DNA from: Voacanga thouarsii
Taxonomy: Eukaryota; Streptophyta; Magnoliopsida; Gentianales; Apocynaceae
NCBI GenBank assembly: GCA_026120185.1
Contig: JANUWF010001165.1
Location: forward strand, 3,410,001 to 3,474,000
Direction: 5' to 3'
DNA: 64,000 nucleotides
Shown here: one piece after another, positions 50,725 to 62,980 of the stretch
Numbering within the stretch: the stretch's first letter is position 1
Layout of the letters: each line of letters starts with the position of its first letter
Position numbers and translations under genes: made by a program
Notes under the pieces: model-generated
Databases searched by the model: none
What the model saw: only the letters and a program-made list of their open reading frames with translations
What the model was told of the DNA's origin: nothing

Positions 50725-51865
50725 TGTTGTGAGAAGATTATGACATAAAAACATGGGTTCTTAGAAAAAATACCATCGTCATGCACAACAAATTTTAAAC
50801 CCTTCTCCTAAAATTATAGCATAGTATAGTAGCAAGTAAGGTATCGATCCCTTAAGAAATATGAAAGGTATACTCAATAAAAAAAAAAACAATCAACTTC
50901 ATTTATTTGAAATCATCTTATAATACTTAACCTAATTAGGTCTACTGATAAATTATTTACAAGTAGATAGGGGAAATCAAATTAGGAAACTACCTATAGC
51001 TAATCTAAAACAAATTAAGAGACAAAGAAAAAAAAAAGCAAAAATAGGAAACTTTAAGACCAATGAAGAAATTACCAAATTCTTAGGTGTATGTCATGAA
51101 ATCATTTAGAAAACATATCATTAACAGGATTACTTTTGCGTAGTTGATTTTACAATTCATGCAATACGCCTTGAATTCCTATCTTTGCAAAAATGGACTA
51201 ACCCTTACAACATACATAAGTTATAATCCCTAATGCACTTATCAACCTACACCAATTTGATCAACTTTTTCTTAAAAACATTAATATTTCAATTAATTAA
51301 TTTCCATAGGCAAATATTTAAGATCGATAACTATATCAAAGCATCATCAACGTCAAGTTACACATACTCAAACACTACAAACATATGAAATTTGAATCAT
51401 GGAACTTTCTAGTAATCCAAGTTAAACATTGAAACTGAAGATCAACAGATGAAACTTAGTTATATTAACCAAAAGATTAACTAACTTATCTTTTCAATCA
51501 TGCAAGTAAAATATGTTGTGCATGCATAGACAACATAACACAATTGATAAAGAAGATAACTAAAAATGTATGAATACTCAAAAGATAATCTCAATATAAT
51601 CAAAGATACAATCTTTAATACATTGATCTCAAAGTATCAAAATTCATAACAAAACATAGCCATTGAATATAGATAAAATCCGCAATTCTTTAAATAAAAA
51701 GGAAACTAAAAACATCAAGGATAGGAAACAAGAAAGAACAAGAGAAAGTTTGAGCGATTAACACTTAGGAAGCCCACAATCTCAAGTCTTCTTACCTCGC
51801 TGCCTTTTTCTCTTCCTTCTAGCCTCATTTGATGCTTTTTCTCTTCCTTCTAGTGAAATATATTC
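50725..51865 (-). repeat. LTR of element D, 3' part
   Basis: On the minus strand this is the LTR end, finishing CTCACAACA at 50725. Interrupted at 51865 by solo LTR 3. No genes; AT-rich. Confidence 0.75.
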
Positions 51866-54800
51866 TGTAACACCCCACTACCTAGGCCTGCCAGGGCCGA
51901 GGATGTCACCCCGTCCAAAGGATAATGGGTCTTTATAACTAGGTCACACAAATAAAATAACGGAATAAAAATAATACTTTAACTTAAAATTTATTACAAC
52001 CCAAGAATAAATCCAAGAATACTATAAACAAATCCATAATAAAATTTATCCACTCTCATCTCCCCAAAGCATTAGACAAAATAAATTTATCAGAAAGTCT
52101 TCCAAGGCAAGAAAAATCTAGCTACTCATCCCCACAGTAGGATCGACTTGAAATCATGGTAAAAGTGGTGATGAGACAGAAATCTCAATAAGTCCGTGTG
52201 TGCTTGGAGTGTCCAGTGGAAATAGTTCGTGAATGCAAAGTATAAAACTTTTATAAGAGAACACTGGCAAGCAATAAACATTAGTCAAAATCAAGAATGG
52301 TGTTTTGCTTTTCCAACCATACATAATCAATAAAATCAACCACTCAAAAAAGTGGTCATGGGTTACCACACATTGGGCCCCATAACTGATCAGAATACCG
52401 ACACTTTGTGCAGACTAACAAAAGATAGGTGATCGGCCTACCGGATAAGATACTCCTCCTTCTCTATACCCAAACAACAACCGGGTGTCTATTCCAGCAA
52501 AACACAGTCACTTGACTGAAAAATAAACTGCTAGCTTGGACCGGCACGACCTACTGGACTGACATCTTATCCAGGAAGGACTCACCCCTCAGAGATGGCC
52601 ACCTACTGAGAGACTTACCCTAACCCCTCAAAGATAAGCTCTAGCAGTCCACCCTTATTGAGTACTCAGCGACGTTTCCCACTTAGGAGAAAATGAACAA
52701 AACACCGTTCCACATGAAAATGACAATTAAGGGTTTCCAAAGTCTTTGTCAAAATCCGTTTTAGAAAGAGTTTTAAGTTTGAGTAAATCTGCTTATTGAT
52801 TTTCAAATAATTCAATTGACTGAAATAAGAAAGAAGTCAATCCTCAATTGCCTTTACAGAACTGAGTGTCCATGCACTGTACATTTGGCTTGTCAAAATA
52901 AACATTTTACATCAAACAGGTTTTATGCAGGAGTTTACCTGATTCTTGCTCACAATAAAAGGTCTCCAACAGCTGACCTAACCCCGCATGGGCAAATACA
53001 AACCATAATCAAACTCAAGCCAAAAATCACTTTCTCAATTTAAAACAACTCAACTCACTACTACCATGATCCTAGTGTCCCAAGCTTTAAGGCCAAATAA
53101 TAAATAAATATGTTTATAAGCTAAGCCTAATTTGATATTTAAAATAATTAATATTTTAGAAAATAAGTACTAATAAATTGAAGGTTTAAATCTTGCTAAG
53201 CTAAATTCAGAGTTTAATTGGTGAAGAATCTTAGGTATTAGGTAAAATAATGATGTATTAATAATTAATTGTTTGAAAATAATTGGTAGCTAAAATTAGT
53301 TGAAAATAAATTTTAATGGGTCTTGATTGGAAGATAATAAATAGACTTTAATAGGTTTTGATTAAAAGGTAATAATTAAATTTTTAATAATAAATATTTT
53401 ACTTATTATGATTATTTTCATAAAGGCTTTAGTTGATTTTATCATTTTATATAATATTTATATATTTTATTCCTTGAATAAAAACTACCATTTATTTGAC
53501 TAAAATATCCTTTTAACAATTCAAATCTACTTCCTATGGTTTTTCGAATTTTCTAGCAAAATCATATTATTAAATATTTTATTAATGAAATAAAAATTAG
53601 CTTAGGGACAACTAGATCATGATCATATTTCTATTGCTAACCACAATTAGGAACATATACAACCCTTCAATTCATCAAATCATGCATATAAGCATAGATC
53701 CAAATTTATCAAGACATGATCTAACTTCTATTAACATAAATATAATCATGGCTTCAATAATCCAACATGAATATAAATCCTATTCACCAAATGTGATATA
53801 ATCTCTAGCATACTTGATTACAAATACTACCTATGACATGGAGACATGCATTAAACCCTAAAACACCATACAATCAATCAAGATAATCCATTCATGCATA
53901 AATCCCATCTCCAACATTTTCATACATATATTCATACTTCACTCTCAACTCATCACAACAATATATACTCAACCCTATTCATGATTCATCTTCTATCAAC
54001 ATCATCCGAGAGACATGAATCTAGAATTTAAAAAAAGAGTTAAAAAGTCTTACTTGATTGATGAATACCTTGAAGGATTTTCGAATGGATCTCAACTCCT
54101 AGATGTCTAAATCCGTCCAAAAAGGATGAAGGAAGCATAGCCATGGTTGATGAAATCATTCGGCCAAGAGAGAAGGATTGTTCGGTCGAGAGAGAGAGAG
54201 GGGGGGGGGGAGAAGAGAAGAAGAAAGTCCATTAGTATGCTTAAACACATATATGTTCATTAGAGATTGAAGATTAGCGAAGATGAAGTTGATTGAATAA
54301 ACCTACCTTGAAGGTGTTCTTGAGTCTTCACAAAATTTCTAGTTTTTTATCCAAAAGTGCGAGTTGGATTTTGGAGTTTGATGTTAAAAATGTTATGGAT
54401 GGACTCACGGTAGTGTATAGATAAAATCTGGAATTTTTAGAAGAAGTTTGAAGTGATTTGGAGAGGTATTAGGTGAAAGGAATGAGTAGGTGTTCTTGGT
54501 GTGCTATGTGTTCTTGAAGGTTGAAGAGCATTGAGAGCTTTTGGATTGGAGGTTGCCGAATTTCTGAAGGGATTAGGGTTGGCCGATTGCTTGTAGGGTT
54601 TTCGTAGATGATTTTCTAGTTTGGAAGGGAAAAGGAAAAGCTAGTTATTGAAATCCTTAAAGAATATTTTTGAGAAGCAAATTTGGAAACTAAATATAAC
54701 AAGAATATCTTTTATTATTGGAGAGCTTTTGGGAAGCTTCCATGGCCGACTGCCTGTATAGTATTTTGGCTGGATGAGAGCTGGCTAAAGGAGGCTAAGG

Positions 54801-56169
54801 GTGGCCGAAAATAAGGATTATAATGGTGGAGGAAATGTCTGGTTGTTTAAGGGATATTTTATGGAAGATTGCTAAATAATGGTGCCTGAAATTTTGGTAA
54901 CTAATCAAGCATGATTGCAGAGATTTGTTGGAGAGATTTTCGGGTAGCCATGTCTGAATTTCGTGCAGAAGCTTGGAGAGGACAATGGAATTTAGCTCAT
55001 GGCTGTTTAAGGAGGGTTTGTGCAGAAGAAAGCTAAGGTTTTAGCTAGGGATGAATTAGGAAACAAAGCTGGAAAGTTTTCCTGCACAGAATTTTCGTAA
55101 GGCTGGAATTTCTGGGCAATTTTCGGCTGCCACTTTCTAGTTAGCTTGCAGAGAGTTTGAAGAGGATTTTAGGGGTCTTTCAAGGCTGGTTTTCAGCCTT
55201 CTTTATGGAGGAAAAACGTGGCTAAGATGCTGAACAAAAACTGAAAGAAAACTGCTTGGTTTCGGTTCTCCAAAGGTGCGATTTTGCCCAGGGATTTTTC
55301 TGGTTTTGCACAGCCTTTATGCAGTCCGAAAATGGCCAGAAAAATTCAGGTTTCAAGCTAATCAAAAGGCCATTTTCTGGCAGCATTTGGTAGGGAATAA
55401 TGGCTAAGAATTTCAACACCTTGAAGGCACAAGAAGCTGGAAAAATTTCAGTTCTATGCATGAAGGAAAATGAACCTAGCTAGAGTGGAGTTTTAGAAAG
55501 TTTACTAGAGAAATTAATTCACTTGAAATCCTTCCCCCTCTTCTATGGTTTCGGTCTATAAGATATCTTTTACTAAGACATTTTAAACCTTCAAAACCAC
55601 AGCACATTGTTGGAATTTTTCTAGAATAAAATTGGCTTGAACAAATTGAACATCCTAATTGATTGAGAAATAGGAAAAATTAAGGATCAAGAGGAAATGA
55701 ATTCCCCTTAGGAATTTTGTGTAGGGCAAAAGAGTCGGATTAGGATACTCCTATCATGTCTCTCTTAGGACAACATCTCTACCCTACTCCAAAGCATATA
55801 AGGCTGAAAATAACACTTCCCAAGCAAAAATAAAATTTAATCAAGCTAAAGCTCCTATGATGGAATTTGAACCCAAGACCTCAAGAATTAATTCCAAAGC
55901 TCTAACCACTAAACCACAACAACTCTTGTTCTTATTTTCTTTCTAAAAATATTTTCCTATTCAACCCTCAAGCTATCACCCTTTTTCCACCTCAAGCAAA
56001 AATTACCATTTTGCTCTTCTCACTCAATAATCATAATCAAACCCTCTAGACTATAAAACACAAATTCAATGCACATAAAATCATATAAAAATATATTTAA
56101 ACATGCAATAAAGTATGAAATGCATCCCAACCCCCTTACTCTAAGGTTGGTTTCGACTGGGGTTTCACA
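51866..56169 (-). repeat. Solo LTR 3, gypsy family with about 4.3-kb LTRs (4304 bp)
   Basis: Minus-strand start TGTGAAACCCC at 56169, end GGGTGTTACA at 51866. Perfect 5-bp duplication TATTC at 51861-51865 and 56170-56174. No internal region. It is the closer relative of solo LTR 1. It has the palindrome with one change (52659-52670), a GA tract followed by G10 (54188-54210) and the tRNA-like module at 55852-55930. Confidence 0.95.
55852..55930 (-). other. tRNA-like A-box/B-box module inside solo LTR 3
   Basis: Minus strand: TTTAGTGGTTAGAGCTTTGG and GGGTTCAAATTCC, about 25 bases apart. Nearly the same as 8022-8090. Confidence 0.5.
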
Positions 56170-56174
56170 TATTC

Positions 56175-56805
56175 TGGTCTATGTGAATTTGTACGACCTT
56201 AGCTTTTATAGAACCCCCCTAAACTGTCCTTTATTGAATTTGGAAAGTTTAAATCATCATTGGACCAATTTAGGATATTCTAAAACTCTTCAAGAGTGTT
56301 TCACGGCCAGTATGCATGGGCATGCATCTTGGTCGTGCATCCTAACTTTCAAAATTTCCTTAATGCTAGCAAGGTAACCATGTATGGGCATGCATCTTGG
56401 TCGTACACATACACAGTCAGGTGTACAACCATGCCTTTGGCTATGCATTTAGCAGAGCTCATTGTTTTTTCAAAAATTACCTACTTCTGGGAGGTAAAAT
56501 CTTCCTCTGTTCTACACGGGAACATGCACGGCCTTGCATGTCTCCTAGAACTCCTCTATTATGCACAACCATGATGTATGGTTGTGCATCGGGTAAAAAC
56601 TCTGTTAAGCACATATTCCAAGGAAATAATTTATTAGGCAATCATCCTTTGTGTGAAAACTCATCTTTTAAAACATATTTTGTTCATTTTTTACTTAAAA
56701 ACCGCTTAATACGCAATATGAGTAAATATCATGTAATTTCACACAAAAGAGCACATAAAAGCTAAGAAAAAGTATTATGAAAATAGGATATTTTCACGCT
56801 TAACA
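56175..56805 (-). repeat. LTR of element D, 5' part
   Basis: Minus-strand start TGTTAAGCGTGAAAA at 56805. Joined to 50725-51865 the LTR is about 1.77 kb. It contains repeated GGGCATGCATCTTGGTCGT words (near 56321 and 56387). TTAAT (56806-56810) is the candidate duplication. Forward ORFs here (56069-56765) are chance frames. Confidence 0.72.
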
Positions 56806-56810
56806 TTAAT

Positions 56811-56970
56811 TTCTTTGCTTTTAAGAGTATGTATAAGTATTTGAGCACTTATAATATGTTTTGACTATTGTTTTGGATTTTTAGACTTTACCCAATTATA
56901 AAGACCGCTGGTCCTATGGAAAAGGGATATCTCAACCCTTTTGGGGTATGTTGGTAGTTGGAGTACTACA
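56811..56970 (+). repeat. 3' end of a gypsy LTR (fragment F)
   Basis: It ends in TATAAAGACCGCTGGTCC..., then GAGTACTACA, closely like the end of the element A LTR, and is followed by the same kind of primer site. Confidence 0.75.
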
Positions 56971-56972
56971 AG

Positions 56973-56984
56973 TAATATTAGAGC
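56973..56984 (+). other. Primer binding site of fragment F (tRNA-iMet type)
   Basis: TAATATTAGAGC against TGGTATCAGAGC: G to A, G to A, C to T. The bases after it (CTAGGTTTAGGTAA) equal those of element A. Confidence 0.78.
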
Positions 56985-57104
56985 CTAGGTTTAGGTAACA
57001 TTCATACTTATTTGATTTATTTCTTTTTGTATTGTGATCTTTTATTAACCTAAGTTATTTATGTGTGTCGGATGGTTTGAGTGTACCAAACCACTCGTGA
57101 GAAC

Positions 57105-57365
57105 ATGGTCTGGCACCAGCCAATCCCGATCCATCAAGCAAACCTACCCTCTTCTGACTAAGAATCTAAACTTGAGTAACCTATGAATGAGAGCTATAAT
57201 GATGAGGTGCAAATAATAGAACCACTTCTAGCCCCACTTATGCAAGTGATAGACCTAGTTTCTGATAGTGAAAATGAGGTAGAAATTATAGAACTTGCCC
57301 TAATCCTACTAGTTTAAGAGGTTGACCTAACAACTAATAGTGATGGACCTCTGTGGGCCCCCAAG
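57105..57365 (+). pseudogene. Acidic pre-gag ORF fragment of chromovirus F
   Basis: ATG at 57105 opens a frame reading MVWHQPIPIHQANLPSSD, then stop-interrupted acidic sequence (NESYNDEVQIIEPLL, DLVSDSENEVEIIEL). It is related in position and content to 1535-2407 of element A: ATGGTC start shortly after the primer site, LPSSD, then Asp/Glu-rich. Truncated at about 57365 by the next LTR fragment. Confidence 0.5.
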
Positions 57366-57996
57366 TTATTGCCCAGCTCTCCTATTTTTGCTCTTTTTCC
57401 TTCCTTTTCATCCTTATTCATCTCCAAATTGATATTATTTATTTCGTACAAAAATAAGATGAAAATGGTGTGGTGAGTAGTGATTTGAGTAAGAATTTAT
57501 CATAATTAAGGCACAAATACAATAGAAAATATATATATGATGAGAACTTATGATCAAACATGGGGCATCAATTTTTGACATGTTTCAATTCAAGTGTTCA
57601 TGGATTTTGTTAAACAAGGAAATGTGATTAACATTATGCATTAAGAAATTATTTACTGGCTTGATAATGGGAAAAACTAGCATACCCGGGATTCACTGAG
57701 TTTTAATTCATTCAATTTGTTTAATTTTTATGTTTTAAGTTCCAAAACAGCATTGTAGCTTCCAAGGAGATTACTCCTTTTTGGCTTAGAGACTTCAAGG
57801 TTGTATATAGATGAACTAAATGATGATGTATAGTAAATTATATGTACATTAAGATTGAATTTGGTTAGATGTTGTATCTCTTTTATCTATTCCTTTACAA
57901 ATGTAAGGTGGATATCACAATTTTAAGATGTGAATTTTTATAAAGACTCATTATCTAGAGTACAGACGGGTGACAACCAACAATGCAGGTTTTACA
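57366..57996 (+). repeat. Gypsy-type LTR 3' fragment G
   Basis: It ends TATAAAGACTCATTATC..., CAGGTTTTACA at 57996, resembling the ends of the chromovirus LTRs in this window. The start is not defined. No primer site follows, so it is a truncated or solo remnant. Confidence 0.5.
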
Positions 57997-58103
57997 GATT
58001 ATTGGAAATTAGGTTACCCATATGTTATAAAGATACTAAGATAAAAAGTGAAGCCATGTGTTGAGCAACTTTTGAGACAGAAAATTTTAAAATTTTGATA
58101 TAA

Positions 58104-58211
58104 ATGAATATTTGGAATGATATATTATTTGCTGTGAATTTTATTAGTAAGACCTTATAGTCTAAAGATATACACATAAATATTGTTATAAAACAGTTAA
58201 AATGTCCTATT
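58104..58211 (+). pseudogene. hAT-type (DUF4371/ZMYM1-like) transposase fragment, left part
   Basis: ATG at 58104 opens MNIWNDILFAVNFISKTL, a TAG, SKDIHINIVIKQLKCPI. This is the plant hAT block usually seen as WYDILFAVN...LQSKDM. It is interrupted after codon 36 by copia E and continues in the same phase at 63903. A stop and missing flanks make it a remnant. Confidence 0.75.
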
Positions 58212-58580
58212 TGTTATGAATTATTGGAATCTCCATTAATTAGTGGAGGCTCCACTAATTATGGATTTATGTGAATTATTAAAGAAGATTTTTATGGATG
58301 TCCACCATTTAATGGAGACACCACTAATTGAGATTAGTGGAAGATGATGTATGCCATGATGTATTCCACTAATTAGAGCTCTATAAATAGAGCTATTCTC
58401 TAAGCTTGTAATACACCATCATTTTGTGAAAGAAAAATTAGTGAAAGAAAGATTAGAGAAAGAATTGTGAGAGAAAGAAAGAGAGAAGTTTGAAAAGAAA
58501 TTCTTGTGCAAAGAATAGTTAGAATTTTCTTAGTGTGTAGTGTGTAGATTTTATTCTAACACTACCCTAATTTTATAACA
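58212..58580 (+). repeat. 5' LTR of copia E
   Basis: 369 bp. The U3 has inverted repeats of CCACTAAT/ATTAGTGG (58237-58261 and 58321-58340), another copy at 58366-58373, and a TATA box inside an inverted repeat. The 3' half is a purine-rich GAAAGA tract. Confidence 0.97.
58382..58389 (+). promoter_or_regulatory. TATA box of the copia E LTR promoter
   Basis: TATAAATA sits centrally in AGCTCTAT-AA-ATAGAGCT (58377-58394), in the expected place about 190 bases before the LTR end. The 3' LTR copy (63699-63706) keeps the TATA box but has one mismatch in the arm. Confidence 0.7.
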
Positions 58581-58581
58581 C

Positions 58582-58598
58582 GTTATCAGCACGAGACT
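58582..58598 (+). other. Primer binding site region of copia E
   Basis: GTTATCAGCACGAGACT follows the LTR by one base. This motif is common after LTRs of this copia type and is not the usual tRNA-iMet 3' end; use of an internal tRNA segment is likely but inferred. Confidence 0.55.
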
Positions 58599-58697
58599 CT
58601 ACCGAAGTACTGAAGGTTATAATTATAGTGATACTATTGAAGTGTTCTTGAACAAAAGAGGAAGGTAAGTACTTTTTCTATTTGATTTTGTATCCAC

Positions 58698-59768
58698 ATG
58701 GCAAATCTTACCAAACTCGAGTTCGCAGCTCTTTATATTACTAGGAAAAACTATTTATCTTGGATACTAGATGCTGAAATGCATTTAGCTGCAATGGGTC
58801 TGGAAGATACCATTGTAGAAGAAAATCCATCATCATCACAAAATAATGGTAAAGCTATTATTTTTCTCCGTTATCATCTTCATGATGACTTAAAGGTTGA
58901 ATACCTTACCGTGAAAAATCCACTTATTTTGTGGACTAATTTGAAAGAAATGTTCGATCACTAGAAGATGGTCGTCCTTCCAAAGGCACGGTATGACTGG
59001 ATGCATTTGCGATTACAAGATTTTAAATCTGTTAGTGAGTATAATTCTGTTATTGTTAAAATTAGCTCGCAGCTAAAACTGTGTGGAGAAAATATTATTG
59101 ATGAGGATATGTTAGAAAAAACTTTTTCTACTTTTCATGCCTCGAATGTGCTCCTGCAGCAGCAATATCGAGAAAAGGGATTCAAGAAATATGCAACATT
59201 GATATCTTGCTTCTCGTAGCTGAGCAAAATAATGAGTTATTAATAAAAAATCATGAAACTTGACCAACAGGTTCTACTCCATTCCCGGAAGTGAATGATG
59301 TTAGAACTCGTAATTTTGGCCCTGGAAGAGGTCGTGGTCGTGGTCGTGGATAGGGCCGTAGTCGTGGACATATATATAGTCGTGATAAAAATATTCATTA
59401 TGATCGCAACAGTTAAAGTTACGAGAAATAATGACAACCACCAGAAGTGGCTAAAAACTAACGTGAAAGGAAAAGAAAATGATGTTCCTAAAAATTATGA
59501 AGATAAATATTATTGTTGTGGCATAAAAGGCCATTGGTCCCGTACCTGTCGTACTGCAAAACACCTTATTGATCTGTATCAGGTGTCTATTGAGAAGAAA
59601 GGCAAAAATGTTGAAACAAATTTTACTCTACAACATTCTCTTCATGATAATAATGATATCAACCTTGACAATGTTGATGTAACTCATTTAGACGTGGCTG
59701 ATTTCTTTGAGCATCCTGAAGGAAGAATTGAGCATTTGATTGGTGATGGAAGTGTTCAAAATAATTAA
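58698..59768 (+). pseudogene. gag: gag of copia E
   Basis: ATG at 58698: MANLTKLEFAALYITRKNY, LSWILDAEMHLAAMGLED, ILWTNLKEMFDH, a TAG at 58962 where the family has Gln, then VLPKARYDWMHLRLQDFKS, LCGENIIDEDMLEKTFSTF and HASNVLLQQQYREKGF. The frame shifts near 59200; the Gly-Arg-rich repeat around 59320-59370 is readable in another frame. The zinc knuckle is YYCCGIKGHWSRTC: its first Cys is Tyr. Translation stops at 59766. Confidence 0.92.
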
Positions 59769-59868
59769 AAGTTTACTTTTAATATGTTTCTTTTATATTT
59801 TATATTTTTGGCATTGTAATAGTACTTATCGTTTAAGGTTTTTATTGTTTGAGTATTTATATTTATAA

Positions 59869-60402
59869 ATGTTTTGTTATGCCCAGATGGCTATTATTCC
59901 GCTTGTCGGATACACAAATGGCATTGAAGATATGTGTCTAATTGATAGTGGTACAACACACACTATATTGAAAGATAAAAAATATTTCTCTTACCTGCAT
60001 ATGGGAGAAACAAATGTTAATACTATAGGTGGTAGTGTAAAGTTGATTGAAGGCTCTGGAAGAGCTAATATTGTATTACCCGGAGGAACAAATGTTGTTA
60101 TTCCTAAAGTGTTATTTTCTTCAAAATCTCGAAGAAATTTATTAAGATTTAAAGATATTCGCCGAAATGGATATCACATTGAGACAGTGGAAGAAAATAG
60201 TTTTGAGTATCTCTGTATTACTCAAATAATGTCGGGTAAGAAATCTTTATTAGAAAAGCTACCATCTCTTTCTTCTAGCCTATATAACACAAAAATCCAT
60301 GCAATTGAAATGCATCATTCAGTAAATAAGAAGTTTACTGATCCTGCTACATTTTTCATTTGGCATGACCATTTGGGTCATCCAGGAGCTATTATGATGT
60401 GA
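59869..60402 (+). pseudogene. pol: Protease and pre-integrase segment of copia E
   Basis: The active site CLIDSGTTHTILKDKKYF (near 59935) keeps D-S-G. Downstream are VLFSSKSRRNLLRFKDIRRN and YHIETVEENSFEYL, then FIWHDHLGHPGAIMM, the His pair of the integrase zinc finger. The frame ends in TGA at 60400 where the family has Arg (CGA to TGA). About 100 bases with stops separate it from gag. Confidence 0.92.
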
Positions 60403-60417
60403 AGAATAATTGAAAAT

Positions 60418-61515
60418 ATGCATGGTCATCCTTTGAAAAGTCAAAGGATTTTGACATTTGATAAATTTTCATGTGCTGCATGTTCTCAAGGGAAATTGAT
60501 TATTAAACCATCTCCAACAAAAGTGGAGTTTGAGTCTCCAGTATGTTTAAAAAGAATTCATGGTGATATATGTGGACCAATTAATCCACCATGTGGGCAA
60601 TTCAGATACTTTATGATTTTAATTGATGCATCGACCCGATGGTCGCATGTTAGTTTATTATCAACTCGCAACCTGGCGTTCGCGAGATTGCTTGTCCAAA
60701 TAATTCGCTTAAGAGCGCAATTTCTAGATTATCCGATCAAAAGGATCCGTCTAGATAATGCTGGAGAATATTCCTCTCAAGCTTTTGATGCTTATTGCCT
60801 GTCAATTGGCATTACTATTGAAAATCCAGTAGCTCATGTTCATACTCAGAATGGTCTAACTAAATCATTCATTAAACGGTTACAATTAATTGCTAGACCG
60901 TTATTAATGAGAACAAATCTCCCGACAACTACTTGGGGACATGCTATTTTACATGCTGCAGCACTTGTACGCCTAAGGCCAACAAGTTATCACAAATTTT
61001 CTCCCTTACAATTGACTTTTGGTTTCGAGCCAAATATAGCTCATTTAAGAATTTTTGGGTGTGCTGTATATGTTCCAATTGCACCAAACCAACGTACAAA
61101 GATGGGTCCTCAAAGAAGAAAGGGGATCTACGTTGGATATGATTCTCCCTCTATTATCAGGTATGTTGAACCCCTGACAGAAGATGTATTCACAGTAAGA
61201 TTTGCTGATTATCATTTTGATGAATCATTATTCCCTAAATTAGGGGGAGAACCAAAACAGCATAAACAGGATCTTGCTTGGACAACATCATTAAATTATC
61301 TTGATCCGCGCACAAGCGCATGTGAACTTGAAGTTCAAAAGATAATTCATTTGCAAAGCATTGCAAATCAAATGCCAGACGCTTTTGTTAACTCCAGAAG
61401 AATTACAAAATCGCATATTCCAGCTATAAATGCTCCTATTCGAATTGAAGTTCCAGCAGAACAAAATATTATACCTATAGCTGCTGAGTCAAAAACACGC
61501 CAGAAGCGTGGCTGA
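60418..61515 (+). pseudogene. pol: Integrase of copia E, catalytic Glu changed to Lys
   Basis: Open over 365 codons. It has FSCAACSQGKLIIKPSPT (Cys pair of the finger), KRIHGDICGPINPP (first catalytic Asp), IRLDNAGEYSSQAFDAY (second Asp) and HTQNGLTKSFIKRLQLIA. In this last block the family has Glu where Lys stands (GAA to AAA, near 60861), so the DDE triad is broken. TWGHAILHAAALVRLRPT and FGFEPNIAHLRIFGCAVYVP complete the domain. TGA at 61513 replaces an expected Arg (CGA). Confidence 0.95.
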
Positions 61516-62980
61516 CCTCTTGGTTCTAAAGATAAAAATCCTCGAAAGAAAAGAGGATTAAATGATCCAGAAGATCATATTGAAGAAAAGAATGATAAAG
61601 ACCAAGAGAAAACTGATGACAAAGAACCAGAAGTTGATGAAAGTAACACTGAAATTTCTATCAATTATACCACTTCCGGTAGAATTTGGAATCGGATAGA
61701 AACTGTTATTGATAATATATTTGCATACGATATATCTCTTGATGTTACACAGGATAATGATGATCCTGAACCAATATCAGTTGATGAATGTCGGCATAGA
61801 AAAGATTGGCTGCAATGGAAAGATGCGATTCAATCGGAGTTAAATGCACTAACAAAACATGAAGTCTTTGGACCTGCAGTCCGAACACCAGAAGGTGTAA
61901 AACCTGTTGGCTACAAATGGATATTTGTGCGAAAGCGCAATGAAAAGAATGAAATTGTTCGACATAAAGCGCGATTAGTAGCCTAAGTTTTTTCACAAAG
62001 ACCAGGTATTGATTATGATGAAACTTATTCTCCTGTTGTTGATGCTATTACACTCCGATATCTTATCAGTTTGGCAGTACATGAAAAGATAGATATGCGT
62101 CTATTAGATGTTGTCACTGCTTACTTGTATGGAAATTTAGAAAATGATGTTTACATGAAAATCCCCGAAGGATTTCATATGCCTGAAGCATATAAACATT
62201 ATCCTCGTGAAAATTACTCCATCAAGTTGCAAGAAGTCATTATATGGCCTGAAACAATCTGGGCGCATGTGGTTCACTCGTCTTAGTGAATATTTATTGA
62301 AAGCGGTATTTAAAAATGACCAGGTATGTCCATGTGTTTTTATTAAAAAATCTGGTTCTAAATTTGTGATATTAGCTATATATGTTGATGATATTAATCT
62401 TATTGGAACTCCTGAAGAGCTCCAAGAAACAATTGATTATTTAAAAAGAGAATTCGAAATTAAGGATTTTGGTAAAACCAAATTTTGCCTTGGTTTACAA
62501 ATTGAACATTTGGAGAGTGGAACATTTATTCATCAATCAACATATACAGCAAAAGTGCTAAAAAGATTTTACATGGACAAAGCACATCCATTGAGTATTC
62601 CAATGATCGTCCGATCATTAAATGTGGATAAAGATCCTTTCCGACCTCAAGAAAATGATGAAGAACTCCTTGGTCCTGAAGTACCATATCTCAGTGCAAT
62701 TGGTGCATTGATATATCTTGCTAATAATACACGACCTGATATTGCTTTTGCTGTCAATTTATTAGCAAGATTTAGTTTTTCACCAACACGACGACATTGG
62801 AATAGAATTAAACAAGTCATTCGATATCTCCAAGGTACAATTAATCTCGGATTATTTTATTCAAATAAAACCAGTCCAACATTGATAGGTTATGCAGATG
62901 CTGGTTATTTATCTGATCCACATAAAGCACGTTCTCAAACGGACTATCTATTCACATGTGGAAATACTGCTATATCATAG
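61516..62980 (+). pseudogene. pol: Reverse transcriptase of copia E, YVDD intact
   Basis: After a charged linker: WLQWKDAIQSELNALTKHEV, YKWIFVRKRNEKNEI, ARLVA with a TAA at 61984 where Gln is expected, FSQRPGIDYDETYSPVVD, LLDVVTAYLYGNLENDVYMK. A one-base insertion near 62230-62235 shifts to the frame of SLYGLKQSGRMWF. Then AIYVDDINLIGTPEEL (catalytic Asp pair present), FCLGLQIEH, and RPDIAFAVNLLARFS. The frame ends in TAG at 62978 at an expected Trp. Confidence 0.95.

Larger units (their letters stand above)
50110..56805 (-). mobile_element. Athila-like Ty3/gypsy remnant D
   Basis: Minus strand: LTR 56805-50725 (interrupted by a solo LTR), primer site 50699-50718 of tRNA-Asp type, and the first part of gag to about 50110. 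No pol is seen. The tRNA-Asp primer and gag sequence point to the Athila/Tat side of Ty3/gypsy; this placement is inferred. Confidence 0.75.

Noticed and set aside
56069..56765. Three overlapping forward ORFs
   Set aside because: They lie across the end of a solo LTR and the LTR of element D, read against the elements' orientation, and show no domain.
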